A stretch of DNA of 64,000 nt from Gillisia mitskevichiae (GCF_003634585.1 NZ_RBLG01000002.1:372001-436000); one strand, 5' to 3'. Shown: positions 53,514 through 63,188, numbered from the stretch's first letter. Numbers and translations: made by a program. Notes: generated by a model from the sequence alone, not told the origin.

Positions 53514-54221
53514 ATGATAAAACTATTACCCCTCTTTAGTTTATTTTTTTTGGTTTCCCCGACATTCGCTCAGGAGGAAGAGAATAAAATTTTCTTCACT
53601 GACGCTCTCGCTATGCATCTTCCAAAATATGATTCCAGCGCAGAAAAGGCTTATTACTATCGTGATTATAAAAAAGCCAACAGACTTTTTGATTCTTTAG
53701 TAGCGTACGGTTTAAATGGAAGTTATATGGATGACTTTAAATTTAAACAGCTTAATAGCAAAGAAATATCCTTATACGACTTTAAAAAGCCTACTTATTT
53801 AATTACATATGCGTCTTGGTGTGTAGGCACAGAGGGAGAAATTCCTGCAATAAATGAACTAGCAAATAAGTATAGTGAAGAAATAGATTTTGTAATCCTT
53901 TTTTGGGATGATCAAAGAACTACCAAAAAGATGGCAAAATCTTATAATAAAAATATTAGAATCCTCTATGTAAATGAATTAAACAATCGAGGTGCTCATG
54001 TGGTTAGTCAATTAAAGCATTCCTTAGGGCTACCAACCACTTTTTTATTAGATAAAGATAAAAAGATACTTGATATAAGAAGAGGCGTTACACATGCCTT
54101 AAATAAGAGTTTTGAAGAATCCTTCGATTTAAATTACAACTCCATATTTGATGGGATCGCTAATCACTTATTAGGGGATAAAAAATACAATACAAATCAA
54201 GAAACTGTTGCAATTAATTAA
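53514..54221 (+). CDS. Secreted thioredoxin-fold protein with single active-site cysteine
   Basis: 235 residues with a signal peptide (1-20, ending in TFAQ). The thioredoxin-like domain (about 75-190) has the segment YASWC103-VGT, where the usual W-C-x-P-C motif has lost its proline and second cysteine. The cis-proline loop LGLPTTFLLDKDKKI is intact. It resembles TlpA-type proteins that handle disulfides in the periplasm, but with one cysteine it cannot form the usual disulfide. The N-terminal 55 mature residues are not recognised. Confidence 0.75.
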   Translation: MIKLLPLFSLFFLVSPTFAQEEENKIFFTDALAMHLPKYDSSAEKAYYYRDYKKANRLFDSLVAYGLNGSYMDDFKFKQLNSKEISLYDFKKPTYLITYASWCVGTEGEIPAINELANKYSEEIDFVILFWDDQRTTKKMAKSYNKNIRILYVNELNNRGAHVVSQLKHSLGLPTTFLLDKDKKILDIRRGVTHALNKSFEESFDLNYNSIFDGIANHLLGDKKYNTNQETVAIN

Positions 54222-54244
54222 CGCATAGGTTATTTGCAGTTTAA

Positions 54245-54278
54245 AAAAAAGGTGGCTAATTAATTAGCCACCTTTTTT
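54245..54278. terminator. Bidirectional terminator between the thioredoxin-fold and transglycosylase genes
   Basis: A perfect 34-base palindrome, arms AAAAAAGGTGGCTAATT and its complement, with T and A runs outside. Confidence 0.93.
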
Positions 54279-54293
54279 AATTGTTATAGATTC

Positions 54294-55226
54294 TTATTTG
54301 TAATATCCTTTTTCTGGAATATCTAAATAGTAGGTTTTTCCAGATTTATTATTTAGGTAGGAATCTCTTAACCAAGGATTATGGATCTTTAATATTTTAT
54401 AATTTAGATCCATCCCTTTAGCAAACGCAGCGAAATCTGTTACCGCCGTATCTACTTTAACTTTGGCAGTAGGAATGTCTTTGTATAACTGGTCTTTAGT
54501 GTAGTGAAAGCCATATTTTTCAGGGTTACTCATAACTTCTTTAAGAGCAAGTATCCTAAACACATATCGACCTGTTTCTTCTCCTAAAAGTAAATCGTAG
54601 TATTTACTCACGTCTTGTCTTTCTAATTGTCTTAGCATTCCTGTATTTCCAGCATTGTACGCTGCGGCAGCCATCGTCCATGTACCAAAACGTTCTTTAG
54701 ACTTTATTAAATACTCACAAGCAACTCTTGTAGATTTTTCAATATGGTAACGTTCATCTACATTATCATTGATCTCAAGTTTAAAATCTTTTCCTGTTCC
54801 TTCCAAAATTTGCCAAAATCCAACCGCTCTAGCAGGTGAAACAGCCTGAGTTAGTCCACTTTCTATAACCGCTAAATATTTAAAATCATCTGGCACCCCG
54901 TATTCTGCGAGAATTGGCTCTATTACAGGGAAATATTTATTTGCACGCTTTAGTAACAACAAAGCATTAGACTGCCAATACGTATTTACCAGCAGCTCCC
55001 TATCCATTCTTTCATAAATATCTGGGTTCTCTATAGGCACAGGCTCTCCGGCAAAGTTTAAATTTTCTGGCATAGGCAAAGCATGTATGGTATAATGCTC
55101 ACCTACAACTTTTATCTCTGGTTCTTTGGAAAGTTCAGTGTCACCTCCATCCTGAACTGCCTGTATACTCACTGCACAAATACTAATGAATCCAATGCTC
55201 ATCAATAAAATTTTCAATATTTTCAT
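54294..55226 (-). CDS. Lytic murein transglycosylase, MltD/SLT-like
   Basis: 310 residues with a signal peptide (about 1-24). The SLT domain (about 95-260) has the catalytic glutamate E122 in AVIESGLTQAVSPARAVGFWQI and the later AAAYNAGNTGMLRQL and GRYVFRILALKEV segments. It cleaves glycan strands of peptidoglycan, forming 1,6-anhydro ends. No LysM repeat follows, unlike many MltD proteins. A hydrolase gene ends 20 bases upstream of its start on the same strand, implying co-transcription. Confidence 0.92.
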   Translation of the reverse strand: MKILKILLMSIGFISICAVSIQAVQDGGDTELSKEPEIKVVGEHYTIHALPMPENLNFAGEPVPIENPDIYERMDRELLVNTYWQSNALLLLKRANKYFPVIEPILAEYGVPDDFKYLAVIESGLTQAVSPARAVGFWQILEGTGKDFKLEINDNVDERYHIEKSTRVACEYLIKSKERFGTWTMAAAAYNAGNTGMLRQLERQDVSKYYDLLLGEETGRYVFRILALKEVMSNPEKYGFHYTKDQLYKDIPTAKVKVDTAVTDFAAFAKGMDLNYKILKIHNPWLRDSYLNNKSGKTYYLDIPEKGYYK

Positions 55227-55246
55227 TTCTATAACAATTTTAATTT

Positions 55247-55930
55247 TTAATCTCCCTTTTTACCAGTCATAATAATAGAAGGCAGGTATTTATTAAACCA
55301 TCTAAATCTATTCACCACCATAATATGAGTTCCTCCATTAACCGTAATACATCCATCTATATATTTATAAGGAAAAACAATATCTTCATCTCCGTGAATA
55401 TGAATAATTCCAGGAATTGGTTCTTTACAATCCCAATTAATCATATTCTCAATCGCCCAATCTACATAATTAACATCCCTAATAGATAAATACTTCTTAT
55501 AAAGTTCTGTTCTTTTTTTCAAAAAATCTCCGAAAGCAAACTTCTCAAAATGATCTATATGATTTAATAAACTAGTTGGAATAAATTTCACCAAGCCTTT
55601 ATTAGAGGCGTATCTCATTCTTCTAGGCAGTTCCCTCCTACATTTAACGCTAGAAATAATAATTAGTCTCCTTAGAGATAAATATTTACTCATTTCCTGT
55701 ACAACAATCCCACCAAAAGACACACCTATCAATACAACATTATCATGTTTAATGAAAGAGTTCATTCTTAACGCATACTCTTTTAAAGACTCCTTAGGTT
55801 CAGGAATTAACCATTCCAGCCAATGAATTTGGAATTGATCTGTCGACAACTTAATATATTCGAAAATTGAAGGATTAGCCGCCATGCCTGGCACGAAATA
55901 CACATGCACGATCTCATTAGTATTCAGCAT
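55247..55930 (-). CDS. Alpha/beta hydrolase
   Basis: 227 residues, cytosolic. The nucleophile S71 lies in GVSFGG; a probable acid is in HGDEDIVFP and the base in NGGTHIMV. The N-terminal VYFVPGMAANPSIFEYI could form the oxyanion region. No lid or specificity motif allows a substrate guess. Directly upstream of the transglycosylase gene on the same strand. Confidence 0.8.
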   Translation of the reverse strand: MLNTNEIVHVYFVPGMAANPSIFEYIKLSTDQFQIHWLEWLIPEPKESLKEYALRMNSFIKHDNVVLIGVSFGGIVVQEMSKYLSLRRLIIISSVKCRRELPRRMRYASNKGLVKFIPTSLLNHIDHFEKFAFGDFLKKRTELYKKYLSIRDVNYVDWAIENMINWDCKEPIPGIIHIHGDEDIVFPYKYIDGCITVNGGTHIMVVNRFRWFNKYLPSIIMTGKKGD

Positions 55931-56312
55931 TTTAACAGGTATGTAACATTATTATGAGAAGTATTATCGTAAATTTACTGTTCAAATTACCACTATTTTT
56001 CTGGCTTATACAAGTAAGATCTATTAAATTTTAATAGCGAATATTTGCCGTTTTTCTCATTTCAAGAATCAAATAAACTATGATTTTCCTTTCCTAAATA
56101 ATAGCTAATTTTTTCAAGGCTTTCTAAATTTTTGAGATCAAGAAGCTATAGATATTTAAGAAATTCTCAACTCCTAAACTTAGACTTTAGTTTCTAATAA
56201 ATAACCAAGGATAAATGTTAAATAGAATTGCAATTAGCATAAAATTGAAATGATACTTAAACAAGCATTAATAATACTTCATATTGAAGTATCTTTGAAT
56301 TAAAACCTTACG
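55931..56312. other. Intergenic region without recognised gene
   Basis: 382 bases, AT-rich, between divergent genes. I see no ORF, RNA fold or repeat family. It holds two inverted repeats: CTATTAAA-T-TTTAATAG (56021-56037) and ATACTTCA-TAT-TGAAGTAT (56274-56292), the latter overlapping a -7 element. Confidence 0.6.
56274..56297 (+). promoter_or_regulatory. -7 element overlapped by an inverted repeat
   Basis: TATCTTTG (56290-56297) is a consensus -7 element 15 bases before the ATG at 56313. The perfect inverted repeat ATACTTCA-N3-TGAAGTAT (56274-56292) covers its first bases, as an operator for a dimeric regulator might. The -33 element is unclear. Confidence 0.4.
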
Positions 56313-56618
56313 ATGATGATTGATGTAGAAATTAAGATTACAGATAATGAGTTTTTAAGACAATTTGAATCTGTGATAAACGAAGACTTGGTAATAGTAG
56401 AATATTCTCAACAGGAGCGAAAAGTGTTCTTAACAAAACTTAAGATGCCAGATGTGCTAAAAGAAGGCGGATATTTAGAACCTTTTTTAGAATCACTTTT
56501 GAGCTATATTCAGGAAGGAACACATAAAGTTGTTCCAACAAATCCTGAAATTGCTAAATATATGAGAAAGCACAGAAGAAAATATAAAGATCTTCTACCT
56601 GTTGGAATGAATATCTAA
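56313..56618 (+). CDS. Small GNAT-like protein (PF14542/YjdJ-like)
   Basis: 101 residues. The pattern of a strand VIVEYSQQERKVFLTKLKMP, a helix LEPFLESLLSYIQEG and the segment HKVVPTNPEIAKYMRKHRRKYKDLL resembles the minimal GNAT fold of the YjdJ type (PF14542). The acetyl-CoA loop, normally Gly-x-Gly rich, reads KEGGYLEP, so activity is uncertain. It converges on mtaB with a 4-base overlap of the ends. Confidence 0.6.
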   Translation: MMIDVEIKITDNEFLRQFESVINEDLVIVEYSQQERKVFLTKLKMPDVLKEGGYLEPFLESLLSYIQEGTHKVVPTNPEIAKYMRKHRRKYKDLLPVGMNI

Positions 56619-57949
56619 CTTGCTATTTCTAACTCTAAATAGCTAAATCTTACAATCCCATCTTCGTCAATTTTTTCTAACTTAATTTGATGAAGTGTAT
56701 TTACTAACTCCGGATTCCACGGAGTTTTTACTTTTACATAATTCTCAGTAAACCCGTGAATATAACCTTCTTTATTTTCACCTTCGAATAATACGGTGTG
56801 TGTAGTTCCTAATTGACTTTCATAAAAAGCTCTTCGTTTTTTAGCTGAAAGACCTCTTAACATCTTACTTCTCTTTTTTCTAGTACTTAATGGAACAACA
56901 TCATCCATTTCTGCCGCTAGTGTATTTTCTCTTTCAGAATACGCAAAAACATGCAGATAAGAAATATCCAATTCATTTAAAAAGTTGTAAGATTCTAGAA
57001 AGTGCTCATTGGTCTCTCCAGGAAACCCAACGATCACATCTACCCCAATACAGGCATTTGGCATTACTCTTTTAATCTGACAAACTTTTTCTACATACAA
57101 TTCACGCATATATCTGCGACGCATTGCCTTTAAAATCTCATTACTACCGCTTTGAAGAGGAATGTGAAAATGGGGTACAAAACTATTACTTTGGGCTACA
57201 AAATCTATAGTTTCATTTTCAAGTAAATTAGGCTCTATAGAAGATATCCTTAATCTATTAATACCCTTTACTTCATCTAGTGCTTTAACTAGATCTAAGA
57301 AGGTATGTTCATGTTTTTTATCTCCAAATTCACCTTTTCCATAGTCTCCAATATTAACTCCGGTAAGCACAATTTCCTGAATTCCTTTTGCTGCAATTTC
57401 TGAAGCATTTTTTAGAACATTTTCTAAATTATCACTTCTTGAAATCCCTCTAGCTAACGGAATTGTACAATAGGTACATTTATAATCGCAGCCATCTTGA
57501 ACTTTCAAAAAAGCTCTCGTTCTATCTCCGAAGGAATATGCGCTTTCATAAAAATCGGCATCAGCAATTTCACAAGAATGAATTTCTGCGAATTCGTGTT
57601 TTGTAAGATCATTTAGATAATCTGTAATCTTAAATTTCTCGGTAGCACCAAGAACAAGATCTACACCATGAACATCTGCAAGTTCTTCAGGTTTTAATTG
57701 GGCATAACATCCAATAGCAATTACAAAAGCATCCTCATTCGCTTTTTGCGCCTGCTTTACAATGGTTTTAAATCTTTTATCGGCATTCTCTGTTACAGAA
57801 CAGGTATTAATAACATAGATATCTGCTCTTTCTGAAAATTCCACTCTTTGAAAGCCTTCATTTTTAAAGGATCGAGCTATAGTACTTGTTTCAGAAAAAT
57901 TGAGCTTACAGCCCAAAGTATAAAAAGCTACTTTTTGAAGATTTGCCAT
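56615..57949 (-). CDS. mtaB: tRNA t6A37 methylthiotransferase MtaB
   Basis: 444 residues. The N-terminal UPF0004 domain has cluster ligands C14, C50 and C81; the radical SAM cluster is C154-x3-C158-x2-C161 in GCDYKCTYC; a TRAM domain ends the chain. It adds a methylthio group to N6-threonylcarbamoyladenosine at position 37 of tRNAs reading ANN codons. The context (EGYIHGFTENYVKVKTPW) fits MtaB rather than MiaB or RimO. Single gene on the minus strand. A small hairpin, CCCTC-ATT-GAGGG (57967-57979), lies just upstream. Confidence 0.92.
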   Translation of the reverse strand: MANLQKVAFYTLGCKLNFSETSTIARSFKNEGFQRVEFSERADIYVINTCSVTENADKRFKTIVKQAQKANEDAFVIAIGCYAQLKPEELADVHGVDLVLGATEKFKITDYLNDLTKHEFAEIHSCEIADADFYESAYSFGDRTRAFLKVQDGCDYKCTYCTIPLARGISRSDNLENVLKNASEIAAKGIQEIVLTGVNIGDYGKGEFGDKKHEHTFLDLVKALDEVKGINRLRISSIEPNLLENETIDFVAQSNSFVPHFHIPLQSGSNEILKAMRRRYMRELYVEKVCQIKRVMPNACIGVDVIVGFPGETNEHFLESYNFLNELDISYLHVFAYSERENTLAAEMDDVVPLSTRKKRSKMLRGLSAKKRRAFYESQLGTTHTVLFEGENKEGYIHGFTENYVKVKTPWNPELVNTLHQIKLEKIDEDGIVRFSYLELEIAS

Positions 57950-58142
57950 TGATTAAAACTTTATTCCCTCATTGAGGGTTTATTTCTACGAGACTTAGCT
58001 CGATTTTGAAATTAATTTTCAAACTCAAACCTCTCGGCTATATACAAATACTTGAGAGTTATCTTTAAAATTTCGGACTGCAAATATACCAACTTTTCTT
58101 GGGTTGATAAAATATCTAGATATTGCTCAATATGGATTTAGA

Positions 58143-59315
58143 TTAATCTCTTCTCCACTTTTTAGTATCTTCAAATACCTGTCCTAAGATCTCCTTATCG
58201 TCTTCAGAAAATTCAATTCCTCGACGTTTCATTACTATATCAGCAACCTCAAAAGCTTTAGATGTTTTATAGGTGGTCATACCTGCGCTTCCACCCCAGC
58301 TGAAACTTGGAATAAAATTCCGCGGAAATCCACTACCAAAAATATTAGAACTTACTCCTACTACGGTGCCAGTATTAAACATTGTATTAATTCCACATTT
58401 ACTGTGATCTCCCATCATCAAACCACAAAACTGAAGACCTGTTTTCGCAAAACCTTCTGTTTCATAATCCCAAAGTCTTACTTCCGCATAATTGTTTTTT
58501 AGATTGGAGTTATTGGTATCGGCTCCTAGATTACACCATTCTCCTATTACAGAGTTTCCTAAATATCCGTCATGGCCTTTATTAGAAGACCCAAACATTA
58601 CCACGTTATTAACTTCTCCTCCAATTTTGGAATACGGACCAACTGTGGTAGGACCATATATCTTAGCTCCTAACTTTACAACAGCATTTTCACAAAGTGC
58701 GAAAGGACCCCGAACCAAACTGCCCTCCATTATTTCTGAATTTGCTCCTATATAAATAGGGCCAGTAGAAGCATTTAATGTTGCAAATTCCACCTTAGCT
58801 CCTTCTTCAATAAAAATATTTTCCGGGTTAATTACATTATTAGAAGTAGGGATTGGCTGAGATTCCTTCTCTTGAGTAAGCAGTTCGAAATCTGAAGCAA
58901 TAGCATCTCCGTTTTTAGAGAAAATATCCCAGGTATGTGCTATTTGAAATGGTTCACCAGCTAACTCTAATGCGGTATAAGTAGAAAAATCTACCTCTTG
59001 ATCCTCTAAAGCATAAAATGCAACTACATCCTCTTCAAAAAAGATAGCCTGATTTTCTTCTAAGCTTTCTATTTGAGCAATAAATTCTGGTGTTGGTAAA
59101 AAAGAAGCATTTATCATTATATTCTGCTCCAACTCTACCATAGGCCACTTGTTAGCTAAATAATCCTCTGTTATAGTAGAAGTTGTGCTACCAAGAATCC
59201 TTTCCCACTTTTCACGAATACTAAGAATCCCTATTCTTATATCTGCTACTGGCCTGGTAAAGGTAAAGGGTAAGAGCTGGTCTCTAGAAGAGCCATCAAA
59301 AAGTATATAATTCAT
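58143..59315 (-). CDS. GlmU-like sugar nucleotidyltransferase
   Basis: 390 residues. The C-terminal half (about 195-370) has left-handed beta-helix hexapeptide repeats (for example PIYIGANSEIMEGSLVRGPF and YGPTTVGPYSKIGG). The N-terminal half resembles a nucleotidyltransferase, but the LxxGxGTRM-type loop is replaced by FDGSSRDQLLPFTFTRP. Such proteins in Bacteroidetes are labelled GlmU-like; they are candidates for a nucleotidyl- or acetyltransferase, but activity of the N-terminal half is not assured. Monocistronic. Confidence 0.78.
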   Translation of the reverse strand: MNYILFDGSSRDQLLPFTFTRPVADIRIGILSIREKWERILGSTTSTITEDYLANKWPMVELEQNIMINASFLPTPEFIAQIESLEENQAIFFEEDVVAFYALEDQEVDFSTYTALELAGEPFQIAHTWDIFSKNGDAIASDFELLTQEKESQPIPTSNNVINPENIFIEEGAKVEFATLNASTGPIYIGANSEIMEGSLVRGPFALCENAVVKLGAKIYGPTTVGPYSKIGGEVNNVVMFGSSNKGHDGYLGNSVIGEWCNLGADTNNSNLKNNYAEVRLWDYETEGFAKTGLQFCGLMMGDHSKCGINTMFNTGTVVGVSSNIFGSGFPRNFIPSFSWGGSAGMTTYKTSKAFEVADIVMKRRGIEFSEDDKEILGQVFEDTKKWRRD

Positions 59316-59413
59316 GTTCTATAATTTGAATGCAAAAATACTAAGGAAATTGCATTATTTAAATTCCTTATTCGAGTATATTTTCACTTAAACCTAGATG
59401 AAAATATATATCA

Positions 59414-59442
59414 TAAAAAAAGCCTTCATTTCTGAAGGCTTT
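59414..59442 (-). terminator. rpmE terminator
   Basis: AAAGCCTTCA (59419-59428) pairs with TGAAGGCTTT (59433-59442) around a TTTC loop, with a T-run on the minus strand ending near 59415. Confidence 0.85.
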
Positions 59443-59463
59443 AAAGGATCACTAAACCAAGAA

Positions 59464-59715
59464 TTATTTCTTGAATTTAGCGTATTTGTTCTTGAATTTA
59501 TCAATTCTACCTGCTGTATCCAATAATTTAGATTTACCAGTATAAAATGGATGTGATGTTCTTGAGATTTCCATTTTAACTAATGGGTACTCAGTTCCGT
59601 CAACTTCAATAGTTTCTTTAGTGTTCGCGGTAGATTTAGTAAGAAAGACTTCTTCGTTAGACATGTCTTTAAATGCTACTAATCTATAATTTTCCGGATG
59701 GATTCCCTGCTTCAT
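59464..59715 (-). CDS. rpmE2: 50S ribosomal protein L31, type B
   Basis: 83 residues. The [19 protein letters not shown] start and the [22 protein letters not shown] motif mark type B L31. No zinc-binding cysteines are present, as expected for the C-minus form. A consensus promoter lies at 59755-59783 and a terminator follows the stop. Confidence 0.96.
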   Translation of the reverse strand: MKQGIHPENYRLVAFKDMSNEEVFLTKSTANTKETIEVDGTEYPLVKMEISRTSHPFYTGKSKLLDTAGRIDKFKNKYAKFKK

Positions 59716-59754
59716 CTATTTATTCTTTAAAAATGGTGTTCGTTTTTCGAGTGG

Positions 59755-59783
59755 CAAATTTAATCAATTTTAATAAATATCAA
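59755..59783 (-). promoter_or_regulatory. Promoter of rpmE2
   Basis: On the minus strand TTG (59783-59781), 18 bases, TAAATTTG (59762-59755): consensus spacing and sequence, about 40 bases before the L31 start. Confidence 0.75.
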
Positions 59784-59851
59784 ACTATATCTGCGTTATT
59801 TTTTCAATGATATCAACAAAACAATAAATATTAATGTTTGTAACGAATTAC

Positions 59852-59859
59852 TATATTTG
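59852..59859 (+). promoter_or_regulatory. -7 element for the DUF4199 gene
   Basis: TATATTTG is an exact -7 element 38 bases before the ATG at 59898. No TTG at the usual spacing; the nearest is 11 bases upstream. Confidence 0.4.
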
Positions 59860-59897
59860 TTAACTAACCACAAAACTAATCTTTCAATCTTAATTTT

Positions 59898-60428
59898 ATG
59901 GAAAATCAACAAGCTACTGCTAAAAAATTTGTGCTTAATTACGGAATGTTATTAGGGATTGTCTCTGTTATTTTTGGAGTAATAATGTACGTTACCAATG
60001 TATATTTAGATCCAGGAATGATATACACTATAATTGGATTCTTGATTTTAATAACAATTATAACATTAGCTATTAAAGCTTTTAAATCTGAAAACACCGG
60101 TTTCTTAAGCCTAGGTGAGGCCTTAAAGGTTGGAATTGGAGTAGCAGTTGTTGGAGGTATTATTGCAGCACTATGGTCTTTTGTCTTAATGAATTATATT
60201 GAACCAGATTATATGAGCCAGATGATGGAAGTTAATCGAGAAAAAATGATAGAGGCGCAACCAGACATGACAGAATCTCAACTAAATGCGGCAGAAGAAA
60301 TGACTGCTAAATTTACTTCTCCTATAATGGTGGTTGCATTTTCATTAATTGGGAATTTATTTTTTGGATTAATAATATCTTTGATCGCAGGATTAATAAT
60401 GAAGAATAAAAATCCTATGGAAGGATAG
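59898..60428 (+). CDS. DUF4199 membrane protein
   Basis: 176 residues with four hydrophobic helices (about 12-32, 38-58, 72-94 and 142-168) and a long loop (100-140) between the third and fourth. The GFLSLGEALKVGIGVAVVGGI segment is typical for DUF4199, found in Bacteroidetes next to glycosyltransferases. Function is unknown. The adjacent glycosyltransferase gene starts 15 bases downstream, so they likely share a transcript. Confidence 0.85.
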   Translation: MENQQATAKKFVLNYGMLLGIVSVIFGVIMYVTNVYLDPGMIYTIIGFLILITIITLAIKAFKSENTGFLSLGEALKVGIGVAVVGGIIAALWSFVLMNYIEPDYMSQMMEVNREKMIEAQPDMTESQLNAAEEMTAKFTSPIMVVAFSLIGNLFFGLIISLIAGLIMKNKNPMEG

Positions 60429-60443
60429 CCTAAACAAATTTTA

Positions 60444-61403
60444 ATGCAACTATCTATAGTTATTCCTCTATTAAATGAGGAAGAATCTTTAACAGAATTA
60501 TATAATTGGATTGTATCGGTGATGCAATCCAATTCCTATTCTTATGAAATAATTTTTATTGATGATGGTAGTACAGATACCTCTTGGAAAACTATTTCCA
60601 ATCTATCGCTACAAGATGCCAATGTTAAAGGAATAAAATTCAATAGAAATTATGGGAAGTCTCAAGCTTTACATGCAGGATTTTTAGAAGTTCAAGGCGA
60701 TGTAATAATTACTATGGATGCAGACCTGCAGGATAATCCTGAAGAGATCCCAGAACTTTACGATCTTATTCAAAAAGATCATTTCGATCTTGTTTCTGGT
60801 TGGAAAAAGAAGCGGTACGATTCTCTTCTTAGTAAAAACCTCCCTTCTAAACTTTTTAATGCCGCAGCAAGAAAAACTTCAGGAGTTAAATTGCATGATT
60901 TTAACTGCGGATTAAAAGCATACAGAAAAGAAGTTGTTAAGAATATAGATGTGTATGGAGAAATGCACAGATATATCCCTGTGTTGGCTAAAAATGCTGG
61001 TTTCGGTAACATTACTGAAAAGGAAGTAAAACATCAAGCCAGAAAATACGGGAAGACAAAATTTGGAATGGATCGATTTATAAATGGATTTCTTGACCTT
61101 ATTAGCATTTGGTTTTTGTCTAAATTCGGTAAAAGACCAATGCATCTTTTTGGTGCACTTGGAGTCCTAATGTTCTTTTTTGGATTTTCCGCCGCCGCTT
61201 GGATAGGTGTTTCTAAACTTTATAAGTTATACCATCAATTACCTAATATATTAGTTACAGAAAATCCATGGTTTTTTATCTCCCTAATTTTGATGGTGAT
61301 AGGAACCCAATTCTTCCTTGCTGGGTTTTTAGGAGAACTTATTTTAAGAAGTAGGCGAGATACAGAAAGATATCTTATAAGTAAAACTACCGGAATCCAA
61401 TAA
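60444..61403 (+). CDS. Family 2 glycosyltransferase with membrane anchor (DPM/ArnC-like)
   Basis: 319 residues. The GT-A domain (about 1-215) has SIVIPLLNEEESL at the start and the DxD-type MDADLQDNPEEIP motif near 90-102; the later CGLKAYRKEV and HRYIPVLAKNAGFG segments are typical for DPM1/ArnC-type transferases. Two membrane helices (about 230-255 and 270-295) close the protein. It should transfer a sugar to a polyprenyl phosphate. Directly after DUF4199, a common pairing. Confidence 0.88.
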   Translation: MQLSIVIPLLNEEESLTELYNWIVSVMQSNSYSYEIIFIDDGSTDTSWKTISNLSLQDANVKGIKFNRNYGKSQALHAGFLEVQGDVIITMDADLQDNPEEIPELYDLIQKDHFDLVSGWKKKRYDSLLSKNLPSKLFNAAARKTSGVKLHDFNCGLKAYRKEVVKNIDVYGEMHRYIPVLAKNAGFGNITEKEVKHQARKYGKTKFGMDRFINGFLDLISIWFLSKFGKRPMHLFGALGVLMFFFGFSAAAWIGVSKLYKLYHQLPNILVTENPWFFISLILMVIGTQFFLAGFLGELILRSRRDTERYLISKTTGIQ

Positions 61404-61448
61404 GCACTTTACGCAATATTCCTTATTTTTGATTAAAATTTTGATCTC

Positions 61449-63179
61449 ATGACTCAAATTAAAACCGATATTCTCTCTAAAGCTAAACTTTGGTTAACCG
61501 ATACTTTTGATAAAGAGACACATTCTCAGGTAAACGATCTTATAGAAAATAATCCCAAGGAATTAGAAGAAAGCTTTTATAAAAATGCCGCTTTTGGAAC
61601 TGGAGGAATGCGCGGAGTTATGGGCGCGGGTCCAAACAGGATCAATAAATATACTTTAGGAAAAAATACGCAAGGACTTTCCAATTATCTTAAGAGAGAA
61701 TTTGAAGGTGAGGAAATTCGAGCTGTAATTGCATATGATTGTAGAAAAAATAGCAAAGAATTCGCACAAATAGTTGCAAATATTTTTTCAGCAAATGGAA
61801 TCAAAGTTTTTCTTTTTTCTGAATTGAGACCAACTCCAGAATTGTCTTTTGCCGTAAAACATTTGGATTGTCACTGCGGAATTGTACTTACCGCTAGCCA
61901 TAATCCTCCCGAATATAACGGTTATAAGGTTTATTGGCAAGATGGTGGACAATTAGTTCCACCACAGGATAATAAGATAATTGAAGAAATTGAGTCTTTA
62001 GATTATTCTGAAATTAAATTTGATTCAAATCCGTCATTAATCGAATTTATAGATAAAGAAGTAGATGAAGCTTTTCAAACAGCTTCAGTAAAAAATGGAA
62101 GTTTTGGAACTTCTTATTCAGCAAAAGAAAATTTAAAAATAGTTTTCACCTCTTTACATGGAGCATCTTCTACTGCTACACCTCAGGTTTTAAAGAAAGC
62201 TGGTTATAAAAATGTTTTTTTAGTTGAAGAACAAGCAACACCAAATTCTAATTTTCCAACCGTTAAATCTCCAAATCCGGAAGAACCTGAAGCTCTAAAA
62301 ATGGCTTTAGCACTTGCAGATAAAGAAAATGCAGATATCGTAATTGGAACAGATCCAGATGGAGACAGATTAGGCATCGCTATTAGAGACCTTAATAACG
62401 AACTATTATTGCTTAATGGAAACCAAACCATGGTTGTAATGACTTGGTTCTTATTAGAGCAATGGAAAAAGAGGGATGCACTTAACGAAAATTCTTTTGT
62501 AGCTTCTACCATAGTTTCTACTCCAATGCTTAAAAATATCACTCAAGCATATGGCGCACAATATCATGAGGTTTTAACTGGATTCAAGTGGATCGCAAAA
62601 ATGATAAAAGATCATCCAGAAATGGATTTTGTTGGTGGCGGTGAAGAAAGTTTTGGATTTATGGTAGGTGAATTCGTAAGAGATAAAGATGCCACCACTG
62701 CTACACTACTCGCTTGTGAAATTGCTGCGCAAATGAAAGAGAAAGGCAGCTCGTTCTACAAACAATTAATAGAACTGTATAAAGAATTTGGATTTTATAA
62801 AGAAGAATTAATCTCTCTAGTAAAAAAAGGAATCGAGGGAGAGTCACAGATCAAACAAATGATGGTAGATCTTAGAGAGAATCCTTTAAAAGAGATCAAT
62901 GGAGAAAAAGTGGTTCTTATAGAAGACTATCAAGCCTCAACTTCTAAAAACATACAGGATCATTCAGAAACTGTGATAGATCTTCCAAAATCTAATGTGT
63001 TAATCTATTATACTGAAGAAGGTTCTAAAATAGCCGCTAGACCTAGCGGTACAGAACCTAAAATAAAGTTTTATATCAGCGTCAATGAAGAATTAAAATC
63101 TTCTTCAGATTTTGAAAAAACCGAAAAATTATTACAACAAAAAATTGCCGGAATTAGAGCAGATCTTCAGGTAGATTAA
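61449..63179 (+). CDS. Phospho-sugar mutase (phosphoglucomutase/phosphomannomutase)
   Basis: 576 residues. The phosphoserine S150 is in [15 protein letters not shown]; the metal loop is TDPDGDRLG; the sugar loop GGGEESFGF and the phosphate-binding [14 protein letters not shown] are intact. The length fits the PgcA/PGM2-type alpha-D-phosphohexomutases, which interconvert glucose or mannose 1- and 6-phosphates. Exact sugar preference is not visible. It is 45 bases after the glycosyltransferase gene and 9 bases before an ABC exporter gene. Confidence 0.93.
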   Translation: MTQIKTDILSKAKLWLTDTFDKETHSQVNDLIENNPKELEESFYKNAAFGTGGMRGVMGAGPNRINKYTLGKNTQGLSNYLKREFEGEEIRAVIAYDCRKNSKEFAQIVANIFSANGIKVFLFSELRPTPELSFAVKHLDCHCGIVLTASHNPPEYNGYKVYWQDGGQLVPPQDNKIIEEIESLDYSEIKFDSNPSLIEFIDKEVDEAFQTASVKNGSFGTSYSAKENLKIVFTSLHGASSTATPQVLKKAGYKNVFLVEEQATPNSNFPTVKSPNPEEPEALKMALALADKENADIVIGTDPDGDRLGIAIRDLNNELLLLNGNQTMVVMTWFLLEQWKKRDALNENSFVASTIVSTPMLKNITQAYGAQYHEVLTGFKWIAKMIKDHPEMDFVGGGEESFGFMVGEFVRDKDATTATLLACEIAAQMKEKGSSFYKQLIELYKEFGFYKEELISLVKKGIEGESQIKQMMVDLRENPLKEINGEKVVLIEDYQASTSKNIQDHSETVIDLPKSNVLIYYTEEGSKIAARPSGTEPKIKFYISVNEELKSSSDFEKTEKLLQQKIAGIRADLQVD

Positions 63180-63188
63180 AATTAACGA

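Noticed and set aside
57967-57979. Small hairpin CCCTC-ATT-GAGGG before mtaB as terminator or riboswitch
   Set aside because: Five base pairs and no T-run; too weak to call a regulatory element.
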